Part shown: piece by piece, positions 24,851 to 37,000 of the stretch
How positions within the stretch are numbered: position 1 is the stretch's first letter
How the letters are laid out: the number at the start of each line of letters is the position of its first letter
Assembly: GCF_023856365.1 (NCBI RefSeq)
Contig: NC_064537.1
Span: forward strand, 8,444,324 to 8,508,323
Length of the DNA: 64,000 nt
Reading direction: 5' to 3'
Origin: Brienomyrus brachyistius
Lineage: Eukaryota; Chordata; Actinopteri; Osteoglossiformes; Mormyridae
Made by a program: the position numbers and the translations under genes
Notes under the pieces: generated by a model
What the model was told of the DNA's origin: nothing
What the model saw: only the letters and a program-made list of their open reading frames with translations
Databases searched by the model: none

Positions 24851-27800
24851 GACAGGGGGTGAGGCGGGCGGCGCTGGGGGCACGACAAAGAACTGATCGT
24901 ATCACCACAAGTAAACTGACTATTTGTTTAACCGAGACGGTGTAGGGGAGGACCCAGAAACGCTCATGGGGCTGTTTGAAACGTATCCAGTGCTTTAAGC
25001 TGACAACCACGCGCGGTGATTTTTATTTACACGGACACTCTCTAAACCGAAAACCGGTCCTATGTCAGTATGCAGTCGGTTACTCCCGGGTTTCTGCACT
25101 CCAGGCTTACAAATATACAATATTTACAATTTAGTTAAGGTTTGACCACTCTCCTTATGACGGTGCAGATATGGTTTATTAATTTTAAATGCATTACTTA
25201 TAAATGTTTAGAGAAACGCCACAACGAAGCCTGAACTTACAAATTATGTCCATCTGTTTCCCAGTTCGATTATCCAGTCCACAGAACCCAAAACTACTTC
25301 TGCAAAGGGCAGTGTGTGTCCTTGTAGGATAAAAATGGTTATTCATTTACAAATGCCATGCGGCTGGTCTTTTCCACAGGAGCCTGAAGAACGGCAGGTG
25401 TTCTGTTAGGCCTACAGGTGAAAAAACACTCAGATTTGTCCAGGCAAAGGACAGTCATATGTGCAATAATTATGACATTCATAGCCTATATCCAACAATG
25501 GTGAAGAGGCGCAAGCAGAAGCTATCTCCACACTCCCTTTTAAAATCATATTTTATTTTATTTTATTTTAGAACTTGTATTTCTTCAGTATGTCTGGTAT
25601 ATTACCAATATATAAGAAAACCCAAAAATCAGATGTTGCCGTGAAGGTTTGACCAATGCTAAAACCTTTAGCTGGTCTACTATAATTGTTGTTAATAGCA
25701 GTGCCTGACGTTTGTATTATATCGGTCAAGCCAAGCATACTGTGCTCTCCGATTCCGTTAAATGCCTAATGAATTTAGCTAAAGTTTACCCTTACTGGAT
25801 GGATCAGTCCCAGCTGAATAGGGTCTCTCTGGCGTTGGGTGAGCACATAGGTCAGTCCCCAGTGCAAAAAATCATCACGACAGGAAGGATGTGACCTCAC
25901 CAGCAGGAATCCGGCACATCAGTGGAAATCAGTCCTTTCAAAACGATCGCGGCCCTGCAGTTGTCGTTAAAAAAAAACGCTAAAATACGATCTTCTCTGT
26001 TTTACGCACACTAATATTTATAACTCTGATGCTTTACAGCGAGACTTTCTTTCGGCAGCTCTCAAAATAAGATGATGCGTGTTTACTGTGGAGATGACGT
26101 CCTGGGTGGGAGTTTGCGGCCTCCGTCTGCCTGCTTCTGTGGAAACAGACTCTGAGCTGAGGTCTACGTCCATTAATGTGTTGGCATTTAAAGTGTGCTG
26201 CGGGGGACAGTTCTTCACAAAGAAATTTAACGGATGCTGTGGACAGGTGATGCGTACTTGTCAGCCTAAGTGCGATGAAAACAGAGAGATGATTATAAAA
26301 CCTTAATCCCATCATCTTTAAAGGTAGGGTCTCCTTAAGCTTACTTGGAAGGGTGGGTGGTTCTTAACGATAAAATTAGCCAATCATACAGCAGTAAACC
26401 AGGAGACTTGATACCTGTGGTGAGAAGTCTATGTTCACATGTACAGTCAGGAGTGTAGGAGAGAGTTTGATATTGGGGGAACACAGGTTATTGCTTTACA
26501 GACGTCTATTTATTGTGGAAATTTAGAGGGTACCTGCCCCCCGGGTTCCTACGCCCCTGCTTACAGTCCGTCTCTCCTTTCCTTTCTCGTTTTCTTTCTC
26601 TGTCTCCCTCTCTCCGTGCCCCATGATCAGAAGAATGCCAGCTATTTTGGTTTTTAAAAACACACACAGCTTTTGGATGTTACTCAGGATCTGGATCCCT
26701 GAAGGGAGTTTACCCCACCCCCTCGCCCCCACCCCCGAGTATTCTTCTGTAGACACCAGAAGATCTGATGACTTAAAGCTTTGGGATGTGGGCCCCGGGC
26801 CCTCTGAGGTAAGCAGAGGGAGTGAGGTAAGCAGGGGGAGTGAGGTAACTTGACTGATCCTCGGTCCTTTTAGGGAAGACTGCTGTCTCCATTTCAAAGA
26901 GGATGACTTGACAGTCAAAAGATTGTAGATTTTTCTTTTTTTGCTTTAAGTTTGGGTGGAGGGTCGGACTCCTCTCAGTGTCACACATAAGCAGAGCACA
27001 GCCCTGCAGACATCCAAGTGATGGTCTTGACGCCTGGATTCACCCCGATATTGCACTGTTTAGAAATACTTCTCAGGCATAGCCACGCTCGTCGTGTGAG
27101 AGCGGAGTGAGTTGGAGGTCATTGTCCAGAGAGCTGGCTTCCCTCCAGGGACATGGCTTGTCATTAAACTGCATGAAAACAAACAGGGCTCTAGCATCCA
27201 GGATTACTCTGCTCCAGCCTGAAACTCTTGGTGTAACTCAGCAGTGGGTCAGAGGCGTAGAAACACTACTTTGAATTGTCAAAGCCCTGCTAACCTCACA
27301 ATATCCTTTCTAACTTCACAATGCATGCTGAGTTTTGGCTAATGTTGCCCATAATTCAACATTAAGTTTACGATCTAAAAATGCAGCTGATTGGTGAATA
27401 ACAAATCGCAACACTCAATGAGAAATCAATACCGTTCGCCTCACCTAAAAGTCACGTTTTCGGTTTTTAAAATAAAACATATATCATTCAGCCGTTTGTT
27501 TTCGAAGTTTTATCGCCTTGCGTTACATTATTTGTAGGGAATTGTTTCATGATTGTTCTTCGCTGCATTTTTAATGATGCTGCTAAAGTTTCCCAGGAAC
27601 TGGCTGGCTTTGGGTCTTACTGGAGTCTAAAAACATTATTGGTGATTAAATGCTTATGGCGCATGGAGAGAGATTAAGGAAGTGAAGCGGTCCAGAATTT
27701 TTGTTTTGTTGAGTTTATGCAGGTAGTATATTGGTTATTGCAGTTTTCATTCCCTAACTCATCTGTCTCATTGTTCCAGTGTTGTTGACGGGACAATCAT

Positions 27801-28860
27801 CCATCCATCCATCTTCCAACTGCTTATCTAATGCATGCATGCAGATAAAGATAATGAGAATGATGACAAATGATTGTAAATATCTATATGGGTGTTGGAT
27901 GTGTGTCACTGGATGATTCGGAAAATTTGGATTTGCACAGCAGAGTTATCAGGAAAGCTGTGAAGTAAATAATGTCTGTTCTTCGCAGTGGAGAATCGTC
28001 AGCTTCAGCGTGACTCAGCAGGCCTTCAGGCTCCACAGCATCAATGACGGCATGTCTGGCCGGACAGCAGAGGAGCCCTGAGGTTGGGTGACACCTTCAG
28101 ACTAGCAGATATCAGACGTGACTTCTCTCAGCCACCCTCACGTTCCTGTTTGGGTTCCGCATGGGGAAAACGGGAGCTTCCTGTGCTCAGCGACTGGGGC
28201 GAACAGCTGTAGCGGGAGAGGAGTCCAGAACGCCTCGCGGCCTCATTCCTGTTTGCAGTTTCAATGGCTCTTATTTTGTTGTTCCGGAAGTGAGAATGAG
28301 CCGTACACGCCTGGCTGGGGGCGGCCTCGTCTAAACACATGCATGTTTAGATGAACCATTTCCACACGCTACGTTCAGCCTGTTTATAAGTAGGGCCAGT
28401 CACCCCAACGAGGGCCTGTGTGTGATAATATCCAATATTCACAAAGAAATCAACAATGTCGAATGAGTGTATGAAGGTAAGATATGCCCTGAGGGACAAA
28501 CAGCGCAAAGAGTCTCATCCATCTTGGTCATTACAGTCTGGGGCTAGATAGTGTTTGCAGACTACCAGAGCTTGCCAGTTGCTTACTTTCTAAAGCCCCA
28601 ATGCATAATCAGTTATCCAAGAGTATTCCCAGTTATCTCTGGAACGTTGGGCTCCCGGACAAACACACTTCATTCCTTCCTGTTCGCTGCCTTCATGCGT
28701 ATCACGTGTTAAATGACCTATGTGATCCTTTAATTGTTCCAGATTAGCGGGTCGCTGTTCACCTTTCGGTAATCAGGTTTCTCCGCAGACAGACGTGTGA
28801 CAGCTGAGCATGTGATTCGTTCTGTGATTCGAGTCACATTTGGAGGAAGGGAGCCAGGGA
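24851..28860. other. Gene-poor intergenic DNA
   Basis: I see no recognisable exon. A CCATCCATC tract near 27800 is a SINE-tail remnant, and 26805-26849 holds a short outlier of the 18-bp minisatellite found at 28.87 kb. Confidence 0.4.
26805..26849 (+). repeat. Short outlier copy of the 18-bp AGGTAAG minisatellite
   Basis: About 2.5 units of the same 18-mer (TGAGGTAAGCAGAGGGAG type) lie about 2 kb upstream of the main array. Confidence 0.85.
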
Positions 28861-28872
28861 GTGGGAAAGGGG

Positions 28873-30012
28873 AGTGAGGTAAGCAGGGGGAGTGAGGTAA
28901 GCAGGGGGAGTGAGGTAAGCAGTGGGAATGAGGTAAGCAGGGGGAGTGAGGTAAGCAGAGGGAGTGAGGTAAGCAGTGGGAATGAGGTAAGCAGTGGGAG
29001 TGAGGTAAGCATGGGGAGTGAGGTAAGCAGAGGGAGTGAGGTAAGCAGTGGGAGTGAGGTATGCAGCGGGAGTGAGGTAAGCAGGGGGAGTAAGGTAAGC
29101 AGCGGGAATGAGGTAAGCAGGTGGAGTGAGGTAAGCAGAGGGAATGAGGTAAGCAGGGGGAGTGAGGTAAGTAGTGGGAATGAGGTAAGCAGTGGGAGTG
29201 AGGTAAGCAGGGGGAGTGAGGTAAGCATGGGGAGTGAGGTAAGCAGCGGGAGTGAGGTAAGCAGCGGGAGTGAGGTAAGCAGAGGGAGTGAGGTAAGCAG
29301 GGGGAGTGAGGTAAGCAGAGGGAGTGAGGTAAGCAGGGGGAGTGAGATAAGCAGGGGGAGTGAGGTAAGCAGGGGGAGTGAGGTAAGCAGCGGGAGTGAG
29401 GTAAGCAGCGGGAATGAGGTAAGCAGAGGGAATGAGGTAAGCAGGGGGAGTGAGGTAAGCAGCGGGAGTGAGGTAAGCAGCGGGAGTGAGGTAAGCAGAG
29501 GGAGTGAGGTAAGCAGGGGGAGTGAGGTAAGCAGAGGGAGTGAGGTAAGCAGGGGGAGTGAGATAAGCAGGGGGAATGAGGTAAGCAGGGGGAGTGAGGT
29601 AAGCAGAGGGAATGAGGTAAGCAGGGGGAGTGAGGTAAGCAGCGGGAGTGAGGTAAGCAGGGGGAATGAGGTAAGCAGGGGGAGTGAGGTAAGCAGCGGG
29701 AGTGAGGTAAGCAGGGGGAATGAGGTAAGCAGGGGGAATGAGGTAAGCAGGGGGAGTGAGGTAAGCAGCGGGAGTGAGGTAAGCAGGGGGAATGAGGTAA
29801 GCAGGGGGAGTGAGGTAAGCAGCGGGAGTGAGGTAAGCAGAGGGAATGAGGTAAGCAGGGGGAGTGAGGTAAGCAGCGGGAGTGAGGTAAGCAGGGGGAA
29901 TGAGGTAAGCAGGGGGAGTGAGGTAAGCAGCGGGAGTGAGGTAAGCAGGGGGAGTGAGGTAAGCAGCGGGAGTGAGGTAAGCAGGGGGAGTGAGGTAAGC
30001 AGCGGGAGTGAG
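28873..30012 (+). repeat. 18-bp minisatellite, about 63 copies
   Basis: The unit is AGTGAGGTAAGCAGGGGG, with point variants at a few positions (GGGGG/GCGGG/GAGGG/GTGGG and AGTGAGG/AATGAGG). Because 18 is divisible by three and the unit lacks stops, frames on both strands stay open for about 400 codons; these are not genes. In the distal half the variants alternate in a three-unit, 54-bp higher-order pattern. Each unit contains AGGTAAG, a strong match to the 5' splice-site consensus. Confidence 0.95.
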
Positions 30013-30213
30013 CCAGAGAGAGGCAGAGAGAAATGAAGGACCATGCATGCAGGCAGGAGTGGGAGGAGGTGCAGATTGAGGGGAGCAGAAAGGGGGAGGA
30101 ATGAAAATGGGGGGCTAGTAAAACAGGATGAGAGCTTCCCAGACTGAAGAAAGGATGCCTTTCCAGGAAATGACTTTTACACAGTTTGCAGTGGCAGCCA
30201 GAAACCGTTAACC

Positions 30214-30764
<551 letters not shown>

Positions 30765-31058
30765 CATGTATGGATTTTTCACTGGGGCCACCGGACATTT
30801 AGGGGGAAGACAAAGAGGCGGGAAAATCCCACAGCTAATTAACAGGCTTTTCAAGGGAAAATGTGAAGTTCCAGGGTCTCCGAAAAGTCCTGCACTTGTT
30901 CTAGTCCCACCAGGAACTACTGATCAGTGCTAATTTACCCGTCAGGAATTCAGACAGGAAAAAGGTGACACCATGACATCATTTCTGTCTAAACGGGGAC
31001 GGTGAATACTATAGTACGACTTCATTTAGCTGTACATCATGGGGCACTCATACAATTT

Positions 31059-31095
31059 ATCCATCCATCCATCCATCCATTACATCCATCTTCCA
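31059..31095. repeat. (ATCC)n microsatellite with SINE remnant
   Basis: Several ATCC units are followed by TCTTCCAACCTCTTGTCCTG, similar to the tail-proximal part of the SINE family. Confidence 0.6.
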
Positions 31096-33360
31096 ACCTC
31101 TTGTCCTGAGAAGGGTTGCAGAGAAAACGTCGGGTATGTGCACAGACTGTGGCTTTGTAATTCCTGTGCACGTGGAACACACAGGGGGCTGCTGATGTGT
31201 TTGGCAGCACGCAGAGGCCGGCCCGTGCCATTGCAGGGCCCTCTGGAGACCAGCAGAGGCAATTTCGCGCCTCCAGACCAGACGCTGTGAGAGGGAAAAT
31301 CATTTCTCTTCTGAGGGAGCCTATTTCCTGCCTCAGACCTTTTATTCTGAACATGCAGACTGAATGCGCTCTGTGGCAGCTGTGCAGAATTCGTGCGTGT
31401 GTGTGCGTGTGTGTGTGGGTTATGTTTGCCTGTTATTTTGAACATTTTTCATGTCCCCACAAAGATTTGTGAATGTAATCAAAAAACTAACAATGCCAAA
31501 AGCTTGTATTTTGCTTGGTTACTTATGATTAAGGTGAGGGCTGGGTAGGGGTTGAGGTTGTCATGTTGGGACTAGAGTTTTCCCCACAGAAATGAATGTA
31601 GAGTTCATACAAAGATATGATTACTAATTGTATATGTGTGTCTTTGTGTGTGTATCGCTCCCCTTTTATGGCTACTTACTTAGAGATACCCACAAAGCTC
31701 CTGTGAGGTAAACAATTTAAATGCTTTTCTTTATGCATCATTAGTTGCATTAACATTGATGTCGTGTTTGCGTCTGTGGGTGGAAAGGCTGCAGAAAGTC
31801 TCTCTGCTTAAAAATTTTAATTGAAATATTACTTGTGGTCAGGATCATCACTAGATATGAACGAAAAGTGGGGGGGGGGCTAATCCTTCTCTGGGGGGGG
31901 TCTGTTTCAATGGAAATGAATGAGAACACACTAATTTAGCTAAACCCTCCTAAAACAGCCTTCGTGATGCACCCCCTACCCATGAGATGCCTGATTTCTT
32001 CAGTCTGCTTCGTCTAACCAGTTCATTCCTGCTGCTGACGCATTTGCTCGTTTCCCAGCTAGCGTGCCCTTGCTACACTTTGCGCTAATTCGGCTTAGCT
32101 CTCCATGTGGAAGGGAAAGCTAACGGTTAACATCCAGCCCCAATTTATTCTCTTGCTCATTTTTGCTTAAAAGCAAATATTTATGTGAACGTGTAGCCAG
32201 GGAGCGAGTCCAGGGCCATGGCCAGAGCTGCTATTTGAAGTCGATTAAGAGCTGGAAGGGAAAGGAGGTCTGGTGTTATGAAAGCCAGATGTTGGCTGCC
32301 ATGGATGAAGGGATGGAGAAGAGCGGAGAGCAGAGCCCGTACGGCAGCCGCCTGGCCGGGAGCGGAGCCCTGCTACGAAGCCCAGGGGATAAAACAAATT
32401 AGGGCCTTGGAGTAGTGGACCGTCGGCGCGAAAGTAGAAAGGAAGGTGGCCCAAAACCAACATCAGCTCGGCAAGTTTGCTGCCATCAGCTGGGCCCCGC
32501 GCATCCTGTCTGCGTAACGGGGAGAGTGCCCAGCTCCAGCCACTGCGGCGGGAGGGGGTGTGCATGTGAAAAATGCAGAAAATGGGTCTCATACGTGGGG
32601 ACGTGTATGGCTTTCTTGTCTCACATATGCACGCCGTTTCACGCCGCTGCAGAATACTCGCGCACACTGGTACCCACACGTTCAAATCATTCAGCGTCCA
32701 TAAATCTTGCGCGACCGTGACGCCCTTGGCGCGACGTTTATAAGCTTCCTGTCGGGAACGGGGCCCTCGTCTGGGCACTTAGTTCCTCTTTGAGGGGTGT
32801 GGTGTTGAGGGGCAAGGGAAAGCCTAACCTACAGTATTTGTTTGGACTGGGTCCTCGTTTCCGCCAATTCTGACCCATCAGGAAACTTGACCCGGCTCAG
32901 AGACAATGGACTATTGTACTAGTGGGTTTGGCTTCTTCACAGGGCTAAAACAGGAAGACCAGCTTCGGGGCACACACTAAGACACAGCAGCACTCTGAGG
33001 TTTGTAAACCGGGATAAATATATCCTTGAAACTATCCTCGGGTCAGATTCTTCAATTGCTTGATTGGTGCTGTTTTGGTTACCGGATTGATTAGCTTTCC
33101 GCTTACAGTTCTGCTTTTTTTTCTCCTTCTTGTTACATCTTTCATCTCTTTTCTTTGTTGTGTTCCACTGAATAGGAGACTTTATAGCAATGCATAGGCT
33201 GTGTCCAGGAATTAAACAATTCACTGCACCTACAGCAGGGAGTGGCCACATCCCTGGGAGGTCAAGGCCATACAGTATCTGAAAAAGGCCCCGTGAAAAC
33301 ACAGCCGTCTTGTCATGTCGATGCAATGGGGGCCAATCTGCTAGCAGAGGCCCAGTAATG
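31096..33360. other. Intergenic DNA without recognised genes
   Basis: Only short open frames are present. I see no splice-bounded conserved peptide. Confidence 0.4.
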
Positions 33361-33361
33361 C

Positions 33362-33877
33362 TGTGGAGGCATGTGGGGCGTGTGGGGTGAGTGGGGGCAA
33401 GTGGGGCGTGTGGGGTGTGTGGAGCGAGTGGGGCGTATGGGGTGTGTGGGGCGAGTGGGGGTGTGTGGGGCGTATGGGGTGTGTGGGGTGAGTGGGGGAG
33501 TGTGGGGCGAGTAGGGGTGTGTGGGGCGAGTGGAGTGTGTGGGGTGAGTGAGGGTGTGTGGGGCGAGTGGAGTGTGTGGGGCGTGTGGGGGTGTGTGGGG
33601 GCGATTGGAGTGTGTGGGGCGAGTGGTGCGAGTAGGGGTGTGTGGGGCGTATGGGGGTGTGTGAGGTGTGTGGGGGCGAGTGGAGTGTGTGGGACGTGTG
33701 GGGGTGTGTGGGGCAAGTAGGGGTGTGTGGGGCATATAGGGGGGCGTGTGGGGGCAAGTGGAGTGAGTGGGGGTGAGTGGAGTGTGTGGGGGCGAGTGGA
33801 GTGTGTGGGATGTGTGGGGGTGAGTGGGGCATATGGGGTGCGTGTGGGGGCAAGTGGAGTGTGTGGGGCGTGTGGCC
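33362..33877 (+). repeat. G-rich minisatellite built on GTGTGGGGCGAGTGG-like units
   Basis: About 515 bases consist of degenerate GTGTGGGG, GCGAGTGG and GGGGGTGT units. G runs of 4-5 recur every 4-10 bases on the plus strand. Long Thr/Pro/His frames on the minus strand are by-products of the repeat. Confidence 0.9.
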
Positions 33878-34002
33878 CCCATTGCTCACGGTCAGCATGT
33901 GCTTCCTCCTCTGCGTATACTGCTGTATCTCTTAGGCCCCAGGAGAGCTGTTCGGTCGCGTGCGATAGTGAGATAGTGAAAAAAGAAACAAAGACAAGCC
34001 TT

Positions 34003-34074
34003 TAGCAGAGGATGGTTTCAATCCATCGACCTCTGGGTTACGGGCCCAGCACACTTCCACTGCACCACTCTGCT
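34003..34074 (-). tRNA. Initiator tRNA-Met-like sequence with anticodon CGT, probable pseudogene
   Basis: The 72-nt minus-strand sequence matches vertebrate initiator tRNA-Met along its whole length: AGCAGAG acceptor stem, TGCTGGGCCC anticodon 5' arm and the AAACCATCCTCTGCTA 3' end, with no CCA and no intron. Against the human sequence as I remember it there are five differences, all transitions. One changes the anticodon CAT to CGT. One changes the invariant C56 of the T loop, which pairs with G19 and sits in the B box. Four of the five lie at CpG sites, as expected for a methylated, silent copy. The A box TGGTGCAGTGG is intact, and a T6 run about 20-27 bases downstream could terminate Pol III. 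It is probably dead, though function is not excluded. Confidence 0.75.
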
Positions 34075-37000
34075 CCATAGTCACTCATCCCCCTCATCCC
34101 CCCCTGGCCACTCTCCTTTGTCTTTGCATCACTCAGGAAAACCAACACATCTTAGTCCCTGCAGTAATATATGGGTTACCTGAGTAAAACAGGGCAAGGA
34201 TCCCCGTGAATGGGATGCCAGTCCATCGTGCATTAAAAACATGAAATGATGCTTTATTTTTTTATGTGCTTTATTTTTCATTTGCATAAGTATGAGCACA
34301 GGTACATTGGAATGCATGTGTTTGCAAATCCCATCTCACTAGCCTTTGAAACATGACACACATATACAGTTGACAGTTAGGCTTAGAGTCTGAGCGTAGT
34401 GCCAGGCTATTTTTTTTAGTGCCCCTGGAGCAGTTTGGGAGGATGTAAGGACCTTACACAAGTGCCCAGGGGAGATGTGACTATTCTGCTGAGTCTTGAA
34501 CAGGTCACCTTCCGATTGCAGGCACAGAGGATTAAACCAGCGAGGTAAAGCCCCCACACACAGAGCCAGGGCCAGGAATAGAGCCCACAACCCACAGTGA
34601 CAAACACTGAGATTAATGAGCTGAGACATCAGGTAGTGTGGGGTTTAGGGTCCCTTAGCCATAACCAAGTGGTGACAGGTTCAAGGTCCATTAGATGCTC
34701 TACAGCACACCCTGCTGGTAAGTGGCTGATAGCACTGTGCTCAAAATGCTTTGAAACCTCATGTTCCATAGAGCAGTATTCCTCAAACTGGGGCTCGGGG
34801 ACCCCCAGACGGTCCAGCAAAAATGCAGCGAGCTGGGAGAGAGCAAAAACATGGAGCATCTGTGGGTACCCAAGGACTGGATTGAGAAACGCTGCCATCG
34901 AGCAACAGGAAGCCTTTGGCTGATACGAAGCATATTAGAGCAGGTATATGTTATTGATGAAAACTGGGGGCTTTTGATTTGGGGGAGAGGGGTGTTCTGA
35001 TGAGCGTTCCCCAAAATCCCAGTGTCCCCTTAAACCGTCCCTTCGCATAGACGAGTGCCTTCACAGGCACACAGACAGATGGACCCAAGACGAAAAGGAA
35101 AAGAAATTAAGTCATCCATTTATAGTCGTCTCAGACTCCAGAAGTGGCCGCACTGAAATGTAAGATCTCGACGCTCTGGGACTGCGTGTGCGCCTGTGTT
35201 TGTATTTAGCTTTGCACGTGTGGTAAAGTGGGAGATTGTAATTGCAGACTGTGTCTGTGCGGCACTGTCTCTGTGTGTGGAAATAGACAGGCAGATTGTG
35301 TAATTGTGTACTGTTCCTTTTTTACAAGAGTCGAGCTGTTTTGAGGAAGATGTAGTGGGAGGGTGAAGTGTGGGTGGGGGAGGCGTTAGGAAGGAAGCAG
35401 AGATGGAGAAAGAGGGGATCTCCCACCCAGTTCTGAGACCCCCCTCCCTTCCCAAAGCCTGGAATCTGTTGGACAGACAAGTGAGCAACCTTTTTTAGTC
35501 ACGGTTATGCCATCAGAGGACCGAGGGACCCAGGGGCTGCCTGGAACCCCAGCCTGGAACCTGAGACTCTCCTGCCCGTGGCTCAGTGCCCGGAGCATTT
35601 CTGGGTTTGGACTGAGCAAAGAAATGCAGCCCACGCCTCACCAAGCCACAAGCCATGGGAACACTAGTCACAGTATGAAAGGCCAGCAACCTCTACACTG
35701 CACACGTGAACTCATTGGTGTGGGTGTGTGTGTGTTCAATTACACAAAGCCTGCCTCATGTTATCCTACTGTAACCCTGCATCGCGGGGGGATGACTAAA
35801 AATAAAATACACAGAGTCATGTAAACAAGCCGCAGTGAAATGCACACACAGGGCCGGCAGAGGGACACGTGGACCGGGGGCGTGAGGGATGGACAAACGC
35901 CGGCACTGGGACCGCAGCTGGCAGCTTCGCTCAACAACGCACATTTTCCACTCCCAGAATGCAACGGGGGCACTGTCAGTTTAGGTCTGCACAGTATATG
36001 GTGCACATTTCTGCCTTTCTGTGTGTGTGTGAGCACACATGCGGTTGAATATGGGCTGTTTATAAGACTAAAGCCAGTTCGGGTCACATAAAAATCATAC
36101 TCTGACACTTCGCTCTCCCAAAACAAGGGCTTGCATCTGCCGCCTGCTCCAGCGGTGTTTATAATCACATGAAGAAATGACACTGTGTAAAGTGAGTCTA
36201 ATAAGTCCTTCTGGAATCCTGATTCATTCTGCTCATGCAATGGCTGCTCTAATTATATCCTTAAAAACTGTTTTACTATTCTGGACCATTTTTTCTTTTC
36301 TCCAATAACAACCAGGATCTCACATAATGCAAAACCACCCATGTCTAATAAACAAACATCCTTTCCAGTAAATTAGTTGCATACTTGTGAAAAAAGTTGG
36401 ACCCAGGTATTTCTCGGGACAAAACAGCAGATTCTAAAACGGCAAAAAAAAAAAAAACAAACAAGTTCCTTGGCAAAATGAAGTAAAATCTTAATTTTAA
36501 TTGGAAATGTGTGGTGTTGCCATGGCGGTAGGAAAATGGTATGGTCTTCATTCCCATAATGCAGCTGTTGCATCCTGATGGTCCTTGCAGCCTGTTTCAT
36601 GTGGGTGAAATTCCTGTCCGTGACAAACCGATCATAATCTAGTCCGGATGGCGTGACCCAGACCTGGATGCTGTGACGTGTTTACAGGCCCCGGAATCAA
36701 CTGCAGGGCAGCTGTCCCCAAAATGTGCCCCTAGAGGAACTGCCACAGGGTAAAACACAGTAAGAAATGTCACATTACTGACAGCCAGGACCAGTTGAAT
36801 CGCCCTCCACCCAGTGTGACATCCTTATGTATCACTCCCACCCCTCAAACACAGAAGATAAAAAGCTGAATTCTCTGCTGGGACAATGGCCCTGTTGCCG
36901 TGCGGTGACAGGGCGGGAGCTGAGGCCCAGCTACTGAAAGACCGCTAATGTTGTCTCTGCCAGAAGCGGGACAGCAGCGTTCTAGGCACTACGATTCAGG

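Noticed and set aside
28773..30048. Three overlapping open frames of about 400 codons on both strands
   Set aside because: They arise because an 18-bp repeat without stops stays open in several frames. There is no start context, splice evidence or non-repeat domain.
32937..33898. Long Pro/His/Thr frames on the minus strand
   Set aside because: They are by-products of the G-rich minisatellite. The non-repeat end shows no known domain.
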